The translations under genes and the position numbers were made by a program. Below, one piece after another: positions 17,669 to 26,710 of a DNA stretch of 64,000 bases. The notes beneath the pieces were generated by a model that worked only from the letters and a program-made list of their open reading frames with translations, searched no databases and was not told the origin of the DNA. The stretch is from assembly GCA_022843625.1 (NCBI GenBank), contig JALHNH010000019.1, positions 1 through 64,000 on the forward strand. Reading direction: 5' to 3'. Within the stretch, counting starts at the first letter, position 1; each line of letters opens with the position of its first letter. This DNA comes from Bryobacter sp. (lineage in GTDB: Bacteria; Acidobacteriota; Terriglobia; Bryobacterales; Bryobacteraceae).

Positions 17669-18454
17669 CTATTGTTGGGCAGGTCGTACTACGCGTTCGA
17701 TATGGAGGGCTCGGCCTGAGTTTTCATCAATCTTTACAAGCACGCCATGCAATTCGCCACCCCGCTTGGCAGCTTCCAGGCGAACAGGAAGCGAAGTAAG
17801 GAATTTCTTAAGGACAAGGTCTTTGTCGGCCCCGATGACGCCTTCGTACGGTCCGGTCATGCCGCAATCCGTCTGATAGGCGGTGCCGCCGGGGAGGATG
17901 CGCGTGTCGGCTGTAGGGATATGTGTGTGAGTACCGATGACAGCGGATACGCGTCCGTCCAGATGCCACCCCATAGCGACTTTTTCGCTGGTGAGTTCAG
18001 CATGAAAGTCGAGAAAGCGAACCTTGATGTTTGCCGGAATCTGCGAAATCAGATTATCAGCTTCGCGAAAGGGGCAGTCCAGAGGGGTCATCATGGCGCG
18101 GCCCTGGATGTTGAGGATGGCAACCTTGACGCCGTTGCGGGCTTCCACATAGATCAGACCCTTGCCGGGGAGATCGTGTGGGTAATTAGCAGGCCGGGTG
18201 ACACGAGGGCTGCGGTCGAGATATTCGTAAAAGTCACGCTTGTCCCAGACGTGGTTGCCAGTAGTGATGGCATCAACCCCCATGGAGATTAAATCGTCTG
18301 CGATCTGGGGGGTTACACCGAAGCCGCCAGCTGAATTTTCGGCGTTGGCTATTGTCATCTGGACTCCGTAGGTGGCCTGGAGTTCGGCCAGATGAGAGGC
18401 GACCATGTTACGGCCAGTGGAGGCGTAAATGTCGCCAATAAAAAGGAGGTTCAT
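17669..18454 (-). CDS. ymdB: YmdB-like metallophosphoesterase (TIGR00282 family)
   Basis: About 261 residues from the ATG giving MNLLFIGDIYASTGR; an upstream in-frame GTG would add ten residues that are not typical of the family. The dinuclear-metal ligands are all visible: Asp8 in GDI, Glu and Asn in NAENSAGG, Asn-His in TTGNHVWD, His in DFHAE and the two His of GTHTHIPT. Relatives hydrolyse 2',3'-cyclic nucleotides and affect RNA turnover and biofilm choice in Bacillus. It is cytoplasmic (no signal peptide). It stands alone, with 246 bp free upstream and 81 bp to the kinase gene. Confidence 0.92.
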   Translation of the reverse strand: MNLLFIGDIYASTGRNMVASHLAELQATYGVQMTIANAENSAGGFGVTPQIADDLISMGVDAITTGNHVWDKRDFYEYLDRSPRVTRPANYPHDLPGKGLIYVEARNGVKVAILNIQGRAMMTPLDCPFREADNLISQIPANIKVRFLDFHAELTSEKVAMGWHLDGRVSAVIGTHTHIPTADTRILPGGTAYQTDCGMTGPYEGVIGADKDLVLKKFLTSLPVRLEAAKRGGELHGVLVKIDENSGRALHIERVVRPAQQ

Positions 18455-18700
18455 TCTGTAGCTGGAAAGAGTAGTGAAGCGCACATCGACGTACGAATCC
18501 CCGTCATTGACCCTTGCTTAAGCTAGGGTGGGACCCACCGCACGCCATTAGGCTTATCCGACGCCACCCGAAGATGGCCGATCTTGCTCACCGGCGTTGA
18601 AAACGAGTTAAAGTCCCGATGACTTTGACTGTTGGATCAAATATTGAGGACCCGCCATACAGCCAACGTACGCTTCCTTTCCAGCATAGCCGAACTTGGG

Positions 18701-21322
18701 CTAATTGCCGCCACGACCTCGATTTTTATCTGTTGATTGCTCTCGTTCGCGATTTAACTCGAGCATATCCACAGGTTGCGAGTTGTCGCCTAAAAGGTGC
18801 TTGACGAAGTAATCGGCGCGCAACCAGAAGAAGTAATTGTTGGCGTCGGCATAGCCGTGGCGCTTGCCCGGAATCACAAATAGGTCGAAGCGCTTGTTGG
18901 CTTTGATCAGAGCATCGGCAACACGAAGGGTGGCAGCCGGGTGGACGTTGTCGTCGATATCGCCGGTGGCGAGCATCAGGCGGCCTTTAAGGTTCTTCAC
19001 CAGATCGGAGTTGCGTTCAACGGTGTATTCAAATTTGGTATTACCGTCTTTGTCTTTTACTTCTTTGACGCCGTGATGCTTCTCACTCCACCACCGATTG
19101 TAGATGTTGTTCTCGTGATTGCCTGAAGAAGATACAGCGACCTTGAAGAAGTCTGGATAGACCAGCAACGCAGCCGTCGACATGAATCCGCCGCCGGAGT
19201 GGCCATATATGCCGACACGGTCCATGTCGATGAAGGAGTGCCGGCGGGCCAGCTGTTCAATAGCTGCCTTCTTGTCGGCGAGGCCATAGTCGCGCAGATT
19301 GCCGTAGCCATAATTGTGATACCACTTGCTGCGCGAAGGGTGGCCGCCGCGGTTGCCTACTTCCATCACGATAAAGCCGAGTTGCGCGAGGGCAACGTTG
19401 GGGCTGCGGGGATTGAAAGTCTTGGTAACGCTCTCGGTCTGCGGGCCGGGATAGACAAAGGCAATGATCGGGTACTTCTGCTTCGGGTCGAAATCGAAGG
19501 GCTTGTAGAGGACGCCGTAAAGATCGGTGACCCCATCGTCGGCTTTAACCGCAAACGGTTCAGGGGCGACAAAGCCCGCTTCTTTCATCGCCGAGGTGTC
19601 GGTAGATTCCAGTTCCATCACCACGTTACCGGCGATATCGAGCAGGGCCGAGGAAGGTTCCCGATTGATGCGTGAGTAAGTGTCTACCAGATACTTGCCG
19701 GAATCGGAAAGCGAAGACGAGTGAGATCCATTGCCTCGATCGAGAAGCTTCACGCCAGTGCCGTCCAGCCCTACTTTGTAGAGATGGATGTAGTACGGAT
19801 CCTCGTCGGCCTCTTTACCGTTGGCTGCGAAGTAAAGCGTGCGTGTCTTTTCATCAATCGCCTCAATGCCCTCGGTGTGATATTCGCCGGAGGTGATCTG
19901 GTTCTTCAGCTTGCCATCGCCATCAAAGAGATAGTAGTGCCCCCAGCCATCGCGCTCCGACCAATGAACGAGTTCCTTGCCGTCGGCGAGCAAGCGAAGA
20001 GGTTTTACTTCGAGATAAGTATTGAGGCGTTCTTCGATGAGCGTCTTCACTTCGCCGGTTGCGGTATCGGCGACGCAAACGTCGATCTTTTTTAAGTCGC
20101 GGCTCGTGCGGTTGAAATAAAGCTTCGAAGAAGACGCACTCAACCACTTGGGGCTTGGGCCTGCTGCCTGTGGTGTCTGCCCTTGCTGTTGTTGATCCTG
20201 TTCGCCGGTGCGCTCCACGGCAAAGCGGCGGGCAGCTTCGCGCTCGCGATAGGTAACAGGAGCAGTGTAGATTGCGAGGGTTTGATCTTTGAATTGATCG
20301 GCCTTGACCTTGAGACGGCTCTTGGCGGCAATGTCGAAGACTTCAAGATCCGATTGCGGCATGTTGACCTCACCGGGCATGGCATAGCGGTAGGTCTCAA
20401 GGCTGGGCCTTGGGTTGGTAAGAGAATTGATCACCCAGAGTTCCCCAACCTTGCGCTGGTCGTTTCGAATGACTGAAATTTTTTGTGAATCCTGCGACCA
20501 GAAGACCTGAATGGCCGGCACACGGGGATTCTTCATCTTGCTGGTCATGAGCCGCTTTTCTTCCGCACTGAGGCGACGAGCATAGCCGTAGTTCTCTTCC
20601 CCGTCGGTGGTGAGCTGTGTTTCTACAATCGTTGCGTCATCTTCTTTTGCGATGGCCTTGTTGTAGTTGGCTTCATCCATTGCATATAAGTTTTGGCCGC
20701 GGGCGTAGACGACGGTCTTTTCGTCTGGAGAGAGCGATGCCCAGCGAGGCTTGCGGGGAGCTTTGTAATCAGGCAGAAGAGCAACACGGGCGGTCGCAAA
20801 ATCATATTCAAAGTACACGAGGCGGGTGCGGGCTGCAGGCGTTGCAGCGGCTGGTCTTTGCTGTGGCTCGTCGTCTTCTTCGGGAGCTTCCGTTGTGGTG
20901 GCCACTGAGTCTTTCGTGCTTTCCTTCGGCAGACCAGGGATCTCAGCATCGGCTGGCACACTGATCTCAAACAGAAGCGCTGTATCTTTCTTGACGAGGC
21001 GCCCATTCTGAATGGGGAGATGCTGGGCGTCATAGGGGATGCGCGTAAGAGTGGTCATCATCGAAGCCATCTTCGCGTGGTCGAAGAGCGGAGTTTTCGT
21101 CTTCTTGAGCGGGTCGGCAAGAGTGAATTTGCGGCCCTGACTCGTCTCGTGGCTGTACCAGAATCGGTCTCCAGTCTCAAACCATCTGGGGCTTACATTG
21201 ACGTCAAAGACCATCTTCGAAACCTTTTGCGGAGTCCAGCGGGCAGCCAGATCGTAATTGGCTTTGGTTTGCGCAAAAAGGGGACAGCACAGCGAAAAGA
21301 CAAGAATTAGCGGAAAAAGCAT
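18701..21322 (-). CDS. exported S9 prolyl-oligopeptidase / dipeptidyl-peptidase
   Basis: 873 residues. The signal peptide is MLFPLILVFSLCCPLFAQ. A long N-terminal seven-bladed propeller (DPP-IV type; blades such as LSPDEKTVVYARGQN) precedes a C-terminal alpha/beta hydrolase. The catalytic Ser sits in GIYGHSGGGFM, the Asp in GDIDDNVHP and the His in PGKRHGYAD. It should cut dipeptides or short peptides in the periplasm. A low-complexity linker with Gln runs (EQDQQQQGQTPQ) interrupts the propeller. The gene is divergent from the FAD-oxidoreductase-like gene with a 62-bp spacer. Another S9 gene lies at 22351-24342, consistent with peptide-based nutrition. Confidence 0.92.
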   Translation of the reverse strand: MLFPLILVFSLCCPLFAQTKANYDLAARWTPQKVSKMVFDVNVSPRWFETGDRFWYSHETSQGRKFTLADPLKKTKTPLFDHAKMASMMTTLTRIPYDAQHLPIQNGRLVKKDTALLFEISVPADAEIPGLPKESTKDSVATTTEAPEEDDEPQQRPAAATPAARTRLVYFEYDFATARVALLPDYKAPRKPRWASLSPDEKTVVYARGQNLYAMDEANYNKAIAKEDDATIVETQLTTDGEENYGYARRLSAEEKRLMTSKMKNPRVPAIQVFWSQDSQKISVIRNDQRKVGELWVINSLTNPRPSLETYRYAMPGEVNMPQSDLEVFDIAAKSRLKVKADQFKDQTLAIYTAPVTYREREAARRFAVERTGEQDQQQQGQTPQAAGPSPKWLSASSSKLYFNRTSRDLKKIDVCVADTATGEVKTLIEERLNTYLEVKPLRLLADGKELVHWSERDGWGHYYLFDGDGKLKNQITSGEYHTEGIEAIDEKTRTLYFAANGKEADEDPYYIHLYKVGLDGTGVKLLDRGNGSHSSSLSDSGKYLVDTYSRINREPSSALLDIAGNVVMELESTDTSAMKEAGFVAPEPFAVKADDGVTDLYGVLYKPFDFDPKQKYPIIAFVYPGPQTESVTKTFNPRSPNVALAQLGFIVMEVGNRGGHPSRSKWYHNYGYGNLRDYGLADKKAAIEQLARRHSFIDMDRVGIYGHSGGGFMSTAALLVYPDFFKVAVSSSGNHENNIYNRWWSEKHHGVKEVKDKDGNTKFEYTVERNSDLVKNLKGRLMLATGDIDDNVHPAATLRVADALIKANKRFDLFVIPGKRHGYADANNYFFWLRADYFVKHLLGDNSQPVDMLELNREREQSTDKNRGRGGN

Positions 21323-21346
21323 AGATAAGATCCTAACCTGTTGGCC

Positions 21347-21356
21347 GTAAATTTAC
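21347..21356. promoter_or_regulatory. 10-bp palindrome between divergent genes
   Basis: GTAAATTTAC is a perfect palindrome in the 62-bp gap between the divergent S9 peptidase and the FAD-dependent oxidoreductase-like gene. It is placed where an operator for both could lie. It is short and seen once, so it may be chance. Confidence 0.25.
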
Positions 21357-21384
21357 CATTAGGCATCAGTGTTATCTTCTCTTC

Positions 21385-22404
21385 ATGCCTGAGGTGCTGG
21401 TAAGAGGTGATGGATTAGCAACAGCTGCATGCAGCAGTCTGCTGGAGCGCGCCGGTTGGGAAGTCTTTCACGATCTGGTAGTGCGGCCGAAGTTACCAGT
21501 GGTGCTGCTCAATGCCGCGTCGCAGAACCTGATGCGAGATGTCTTTCAGCTCCCGGCAATGCTCGAAGGCTTGCACCCGATTCACAAGAGGATCGTGCGA
21601 TGGGGCAAAAATGCTGCGACTTTGACGATTCCGCACGAAGCCCTGGCAGTTTCGGAACAGACGCTGCTCGATCGCATTGGCATCCCTGTGCGAGCTGGCG
21701 GGTCAGCCCCTTATCATATCCATGCGATGAAGCCTTTGCCGGTCCACAACGGCGAGGCCGTCTTTGGCACTCGGCGGGCAGAAGCTGTTGCAATCAGCTT
21801 ACGCGCAAATGCAGAACCACACGCCTGCTGGGTGGAATCGGTGCCAGGTGGTTGGCTCTTTGCGGTTTCTGTCAGTGAAACGCAGGCCTGGATGCTGGCA
21901 GTAGGAAACCAGAGTGAAGCCTTGCTGGAGCAGAGCGTGGCTGTGTCTGCCATCGTCCATTCGCTGGCCACGGAACGGCTGAGCTTTGCCGCCTATCCAC
22001 GCATTGCTGATCCATTGATCGGGCCCAATTGGCTGGCCTGCGGGGGAGCGGCCATGTCATTTGATCCCTTATGCGGCGAGGGCACCGGCCACGCGTTGCG
22101 CGAAGCGATTCTGGCAACTGCGATCTTGAAGGCTCACGTGAGTGGGCAGGATTGGGGTCCCCTGCAGTCTCTGTATGAACAGCGCTTGCACGGTGGATTC
22201 AGACGGCATCTCGAGCTTTGTCATCAGCTCTACGCCAGTGGTGGGAATAGCGAGTGGTGGCTGACAGAATTGGCAAGCGTCGAGACGGGCCTGCGTCGCA
22301 TTGATCGTGGGCCGCACTGGGCACCCAGCTACCGTCTGGAAGGCTTTGAGCTAGTGCCGCTCAAACCACTGGAGGATGTGCTCCACCTTCAGGATCCGGT
22401 GTGA
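21385..22404 (+). CDS. FAD-dependent oxidoreductase / halogenase-like protein
   Basis: 339 residues. The N-terminus resembles a Rossmann FAD site but reads VRGDGLATAA, so the last Gly of GxGxxG is replaced. The strongest signature is near residue 230: DPLCGEGTGHALREAI, the motif that contacts the FAD ribityl chain in flavin monooxygenases and tryptophan-halogenase relatives. It lacks much of the substrate domain of the 500-residue halogenases. The expected activity is oxidation of a small molecule with NAD(P)H or reduced flavin, but the substrate is unknown. Its last 54 bp overlap the 3' end of the convergent S9 peptidase gene, which is unusually long for such an overlap. Confidence 0.7.
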   Translation: MPEVLVRGDGLATAACSSLLERAGWEVFHDLVVRPKLPVVLLNAASQNLMRDVFQLPAMLEGLHPIHKRIVRWGKNAATLTIPHEALAVSEQTLLDRIGIPVRAGGSAPYHIHAMKPLPVHNGEAVFGTRRAEAVAISLRANAEPHACWVESVPGGWLFAVSVSETQAWMLAVGNQSEALLEQSVAVSAIVHSLATERLSFAAYPRIADPLIGPNWLACGGAAMSFDPLCGEGTGHALREAILATAILKAHVSGQDWGPLQSLYEQRLHGGFRRHLELCHQLYASGGNSEWWLTELASVETGLRRIDRGPHWAPSYRLEGFELVPLKPLEDVLHLQDPV

Positions 22405-24342
22405 AGGATAGGCCCCTCGAATGCCATGAGGCTCTTTGGGGAAACGCACCATCACCGTGTCAACCCCACGTGATTTGAGCGCAAAGTAAAACTCTTCGCT
22501 CTGGGCAATGGGCGTGCGCCAGTCTTCTTCGCCGGTCAAAACCATCGTTGGCGTTTTCACCTTATCGGCAAAGAAAACCGGGCTGCGATCCATGTACTGC
22601 TGCGGCTTCTCCCACGGCATCGCCTTCATCCACCGGGTCATCAACAAGCCGATATCAGCGCTGCCGGTTTGGGTGAACCAGTTGGTCACCGGGTACTGGC
22701 TGACGGCCGCTCTGAATCGGTCTGTTTTCGTGACGATCCAGGCAGTCAGCAGGCCTCCGCCGGAGCCACCAGTAACGTAGAGGCGCTTGGGGTCCAGATA
22801 GCCTTTGGCCAGCAGAGCATCCACGCCGGTCATCAGGTCCTGATAGTCGTCACCCGGATATTTGCCGTGAATGATATCGCCGAAGTCTCCACCATATCCG
22901 GTGGAGCCACGCGGATTCGTATAGAGCACAACGAAGCCACGCGAAGCGAACATTTGCATCTGATGTTGAAATTCCACTCCGTACATGGTGTGCGGGCCGC
23001 CATGGATGTCGAGAATCATCGGATACTTCTTTGCAGCGTCAAAGTCTGGTGGGAGGATCACCCAGCCCTGCATCGGCTTGCCATCGAAGCTCTTCCATGT
23101 GAGTTCTTCAGTGCGCCCAATTTTGCGCGCGGCGAGCAGACCTTCGTTCACCTGCGTCAGGCGCAAGGGGCTCGCGCCAGGACGAATTGCAAAAATGTCT
23201 TTCGGTTTGTCTGTACCCGATGAGCTGATGGCGAGGGTTCCGTTGGTCGACATGGAAAACTTCTCGGTTGCCGCATAGGCGGTGCTGAAGCGGAGATTGC
23301 CGCTGGTAAGAGGCTCGATGCTCCCGTTTAGTGCGGCAAAGTGAAGGTGTGATTGACCGCTATTCTCAAGGACCGTGTAAAGACCGGAGCTGTCGGCCTT
23401 CCAGACCGGCGAATGATAGTTACGATCCATCGAGGAAGCGAGGAGCTTCAGACCCTTTCCATCCATGCCCACAACCCAGAGGCGTGCAGAATGATTGGAT
23501 TTACCCAAATCCTCAAAGCCGAGAAATGCGAGCCACTTGCCGTCGGGCGAAATCGTTGGGTCTGACTCTGCACCCTTGCGCTCCACGATCAGACGAGCCT
23601 GGCCAGTCTGGACGTCAACCGCATAGAGATCATTCGGGTAGAGGATCGCGTCTGCATCTTCACGTCGCGCGGCAGAGAGGACAATGGCCTTGCCGTCCGG
23701 GGTCCAGCAAGGCGGCCCCAAATGCGAATAGTCGCCACTTGTCACCTGACGCGGGGCACCGCCTTCCGCAGGAATGACAAAGAGGTGCGGCAGACTTTCA
23801 GGCAGGAGTCCCTGGCCACCAATACCGTCGGCACGCCATGTGAGTTTGCTGACAACGCTCGGGCCTTCAGTCCACTTGGCGCCAGTTGGGGGCGGTGTTG
23901 ATTGGATCGACCATTTGGGGTTCACCTTGACTCGCGAGAAAAAGGCGACCCAGCGGGAATCCGGTGACCAGGCCAGATCGGACATCGCATTTTCGAGATT
24001 CGTGATCTGCGATTCTTCCCCTGAATCCATCCAGCGAACCACGATCTGAGGGCGTCCAGAGCGGGTCGAGATGTAGGCGAGGCGCTTGCCATCTGGAGAC
24101 CAGACTGCGCTTGAATCGCGATGCTTACCTTCGGTGAGCGGTCGGTTGTTCTTGCCGTCCGTACCGACTGTCCAAAGATTGGAATGGAAAGCATCGGCCA
24201 TTTTGTCGGCCCATTCCAGTTGATAAACCACCCGGGATCCGTCTGGACTAATCCTCGGATTGGAGGTAGTGCGCCAATCCCAAATCGTGTCTGGACCGAG
24301 AGTGTCGGCGGCAAGAAGAAAAAACGACAGCAACAGGTGCAT
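22351..24342 (-). CDS. exported S9 acylaminoacyl-peptidase-like enzyme
   Basis: About 663 residues from the ATG giving MHLLLSFFLLAADTLGPD (signal peptide). An in-frame ATG at 24393 would add 17 residues lying inside the previous gene. WD40-like propeller repeats are clear (NPRISPDGSRVVY, AVWSPDGKRLAYIS, TISPDGKWLAFLG). The hydrolase domain has catalytic Ser in VTGGSGGGLLT, Asp in TGEEDWRTP and His in KEPHGIRG. Substrates are probably blocked or short peptides in the periplasm. The chosen start lies 7 bp after the stop codon of the lipoprotein gene, so the two are likely cotranscribed. Confidence 0.9.
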   Translation of the reverse strand: MHLLLSFFLLAADTLGPDTIWDWRTTSNPRISPDGSRVVYQLEWADKMADAFHSNLWTVGTDGKNNRPLTEGKHRDSSAVWSPDGKRLAYISTRSGRPQIVVRWMDSGEESQITNLENAMSDLAWSPDSRWVAFFSRVKVNPKWSIQSTPPPTGAKWTEGPSVVSKLTWRADGIGGQGLLPESLPHLFVIPAEGGAPRQVTSGDYSHLGPPCWTPDGKAIVLSAARREDADAILYPNDLYAVDVQTGQARLIVERKGAESDPTISPDGKWLAFLGFEDLGKSNHSARLWVVGMDGKGLKLLASSMDRNYHSPVWKADSSGLYTVLENSGQSHLHFAALNGSIEPLTSGNLRFSTAYAATEKFSMSTNGTLAISSSGTDKPKDIFAIRPGASPLRLTQVNEGLLAARKIGRTEELTWKSFDGKPMQGWVILPPDFDAAKKYPMILDIHGGPHTMYGVEFQHQMQMFASRGFVVLYTNPRGSTGYGGDFGDIIHGKYPGDDYQDLMTGVDALLAKGYLDPKRLYVTGGSGGGLLTAWIVTKTDRFRAAVSQYPVTNWFTQTGSADIGLLMTRWMKAMPWEKPQQYMDRSPVFFADKVKTPTMVLTGEEDWRTPIAQSEEFYFALKSRGVDTVMVRFPKEPHGIRGAYPSHRILKVEHILQWFERH

Positions 24343-24349
24343 GTCGAAA

Positions 24350-25291
24350 TTATGCGCGGCCAGCGCCCAACAAGTCCAGCGACTTGAAGGCATTCATCAG
24401 GCTTTCGAGAGGCAACTCGGCTTGCATCTTGACCGTTGCACCCTCCTGATAGAACTGGACAGCATCGAGCATACCAACCATTTCCCGCTGCTCACCCTTC
24501 AGCGTCAGACGCAGCAAGCTGGAGATACCGCGCAGGCCTTCCAGTAGCTTCTTCGCGTCTTCGACACTGACGCCTTCAGCTTCGGCCCGGAACGAGGCCC
24601 CGATGCGAGCATCGACGTAACCCTTCGCAGACTTCAAAGCCAAAGGCAAACTCTGAAGCCCCCCGATTCCACCCTCCGGCATGGTTGGAGCATTCGAGAC
24701 CATATAGAAATGAGATTCCGGAGGCAACGTTTCCACCATGGCGAGCAAACCTGTAGGAATCGAGTTCTTGAGTTGACGATTGTCAATGATAGAGCGCAGA
24801 GCGGAAGCTCGACCCAGCACAGCAACACTCGAATTAAAGAACGTAACCGCTTCTTCCTCTTTGCCGATAAACATAAATCCCTTGTAAGGGAATTTTTGCG
24901 CTCCTTCAATCTTGAGGTCTGGTTCGAGCCCGGCATTTGTGATTCCGCCATCCACAAACTTGCCTCGAATCAGCGCGATCCGGTGCTTGCCACCAAGGCA
25001 ATACACAACTTCGTGCATTGCAGTACGGAGGTCAAGGCCGGTTTGTTGCTTGAGCCGCTCCAGCGCAATCGCACCTTGGGCGGGAAAAAGTTTGTCCCAC
25101 GCCGGCGTCTTGCGCAAATTGTCTATCCTTGCTCCAATCAGCGTGGTTGTATCGGGGGGAATCAGCGGGGCCAAAGCGGCGTCAACACGCTGGTGCATCA
25201 CCTCTTGTTTGCAGCCAAACAGCAAGAGCGGTGCAAATAGTGCCCGCCGTCTTGATAGAATCGCCTCCGTAAGATGCGCATCGACTCTCAT
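24350..25291 (-). CDS. putative lipoprotein of unknown function
   Basis: About 313 residues from ATG 25291 (a further in-frame ATG lies at 25297). The N-terminus has an arginine run (SRRRAL), a short hydrophobic stretch and Cys27 in LLLFGCKQ, which resembles a lipobox although Phe at -2 is unusual. The mature part has segments such as PPDTTTLIGARIDNLRKTP and SSVAVLGRASALRSIID reminiscent of acidobacterial 'DUF3352-like' proteins, but I do not recognise the family firmly. The 5' end overlaps head-to-head with the start of the divergent amidohydrolase gene by 18 bp. The following S9 peptidase gene is 7 bp downstream, so a joint role in peptide processing is possible. Confidence 0.72.
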   Translation of the reverse strand: MRVDAHLTEAILSRRRALFAPLLLFGCKQEVMHQRVDAALAPLIPPDTTTLIGARIDNLRKTPAWDKLFPAQGAIALERLKQQTGLDLRTAMHEVVYCLGGKHRIALIRGKFVDGGITNAGLEPDLKIEGAQKFPYKGFMFIGKEEEAVTFFNSSVAVLGRASALRSIIDNRQLKNSIPTGLLAMVETLPPESHFYMVSNAPTMPEGGIGGLQSLPLALKSAKGYVDARIGASFRAEAEGVSVEDAKKLLEGLRGISSLLRLTLKGEQREMVGMLDAVQFYQEGATVKMQAELPLESLMNAFKSLDLLGAGRA

Positions 25292-26107
25292 CAACATTAT
25301 TGGAATCCAGATCTCCTCACATATTCCTGGATGCCGCCCGGACCCAGCCCGTTGCGAAGAAACTTTCTGCCCGCAGACCTCGAACCCACGCTCACCCAGA
25401 ACACCTTCGATGGTACCGTTGTTGTCCAGGCAGCACAGGTGCCTGAAGAAGCCACCTGGCTACTGAACCTCGCCTCGCAGCACAAGTCCATCCTGGGAGT
25501 CGTCGCCTGGGCAGACTTGAAAGACCCCAAGATCGGCTCTGTCCTGGACCAACTCCAGAAGCACCCGAAGTTTGTCGGCGTGCGGCATATCGTTCACGAC
25601 GAACCCGATGTCCGATGGATCATGCAGCCAGAGGTGATCCGGGGATTAAAGGAACTGGAGAACCGCAAGATACCCTACGATCTGCTCCTGCGCCCGTCCC
25701 ACCTGCCTTACATTCCGGCTTTGATCGAAAAGCTTCCCAATCTCCCGATGGTAGTAGACCACATCGCGAAGCCCTACATCAAAGAAGGTACATTCGATGG
25801 CTGGGCACAGGACATGGAGCGCATTGCCAAACACCCGCACCTCTATTGCAAAGTTTCTGGAATGATCACCGAAGCGGATCACAAGGACTGGAAGTCCGAG
25901 CAACTCACTCCCTACGTCCAACACGTACTAAAACTCTTTGGATTCGACCGCCTTATGTTTGGCTCTGACTGGCCCGTCTGCAAACTCGCCGGCACCTGGA
26001 AGCAAGTACTTGCCGCATTTACACAGGCGCTGGGGCCGCAACCCGCCGATGAGCGGGCTAAAATCCTGGGCTCAACGGCTGCGAAGTTCTACGGTTTGCG
26101 GCTATAA
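25274..26107 (+). CDS. amidohydrolase of the fuconolactonase/rhamnonolactonase type
   Basis: 277 residues, a TIM-barrel metal-dependent hydrolase of the COG3618 type. The start MRIDSHQHYWNPD is the family's usual beginning and carries the HxH metal site. Further markers are RHIVHDEPD, MVVDHIAKPYI, KVSGMITEAD and MFGSDWPVCKL with the conserved Asp. Relatives open L-fucono- or L-rhamnono-lactones in sugar catabolism, but no other sugar-pathway gene is near, so the substrate is open. It is cytoplasmic. The start region overlaps the 5' end of the divergent lipoprotein gene, and no clear ribosome binding site precedes it. Confidence 0.85.
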   Translation: MRIDSHQHYWNPDLLTYSWMPPGPSPLRRNFLPADLEPTLTQNTFDGTVVVQAAQVPEEATWLLNLASQHKSILGVVAWADLKDPKIGSVLDQLQKHPKFVGVRHIVHDEPDVRWIMQPEVIRGLKELENRKIPYDLLLRPSHLPYIPALIEKLPNLPMVVDHIAKPYIKEGTFDGWAQDMERIAKHPHLYCKVSGMITEADHKDWKSEQLTPYVQHVLKLFGFDRLMFGSDWPVCKLAGTWKQVLAAFTQALGPQPADERAKILGSTAAKFYGLRL

Positions 26108-26128
26108 TCGACACGAGGTTATTAATCC

Positions 26129-26641
26129 ATGAAGAAACTCGTTCTCTCCGTTTGCGCCCTAAGCCTGTCTATGTTCGCCCAGGACATGAAAGAAAATCCA
26201 ATCGCCGCAGTCAGCGCCAATTTGTACAAGGCTGTCTCGACTAACGTCACCAAGTCGATCGACAAGATGCCCGCTGACAAGTTCAGCTTCAAGTCCACCG
26301 ATGGCACCATGCCTTTCTCGGAGTTTATCGGCCACTTGACCGACGCCAACCAGAACTTTTGCTCCGCCGTAACCGGTGCCACCAAGCCCGCCAGCATCCG
26401 TAAGGAAACTTCTAAAGAAGTACTCGCCAAGGCATGGGCCGCAGCTGTTGCTGAATGCACCAAGGCCTGGGGCATGACCACCGACAAGAGCCTCGGCGCG
26501 ACGATCAAGATGGGCACCCGCGAAGTACCTGCCGCCCAACCGATGATTCTCAACCTGAGCCACACCTGGGAGCATTACGGCAACCTCGTCACCCTTCTCC
26601 GCATGAACGGCATGGTTCCTCCTTCATCTGAAGGCCGTTAA
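26129..26641 (+). CDS. exported DinB-like protein
   Basis: 170 residues with signal peptide MKKLVLSVCALSLSMFAQ. The body is a four-helix bundle of the DinB/YfiT type; three His expected to bind a metal are in FIGHLTDAN and in SHTWEHYGN. DinB-like proteins are mostly cytoplasmic thiol transferases or of unknown function; exported versions are frequent in Acidobacteria. It follows the amidohydrolase gene by 21 bp and is followed by an intrinsic terminator, so it ends that transcript. Confidence 0.85.
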   Translation: MKKLVLSVCALSLSMFAQDMKENPIAAVSANLYKAVSTNVTKSIDKMPADKFSFKSTDGTMPFSEFIGHLTDANQNFCSAVTGATKPASIRKETSKEVLAKAWAAAVAECTKAWGMTTDKSLGATIKMGTREVPAAQPMILNLSHTWEHYGNLVTLLRMNGMVPPSSEGR

Positions 26642-26663
26642 TGTTAACTTCGGTTTTGCGCGC

Positions 26664-26689
26664 ACGGGGACAGTTTCGACTGTCCCCGT
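26664..26689 (+). terminator. intrinsic terminator after the DinB-like gene
   Basis: ACGGGGACAG and CTGTCCCCGT form a perfect 10-bp stem with loop TTTCGA, followed by TTTGCTTTT. It starts 22 bp after the DinB-like gene stop. The ribosome binding site of the next gene (GGAG at 26698) lies just beyond the hairpin, so the structure might also influence translation of read-through RNA. Confidence 0.8.
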
Positions 26690-26710
26690 TTGCTTTTGGA
26701 GCCTCGTAAT

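Noticed and set aside
24335..24362. dif-like sequence GCGCATAAT on the - strand near the skew change
   Set aside because: Only the left arm resembles a XerC site; the right arm does not match the TTATGTTAA pattern, and it lies in coding sequence.
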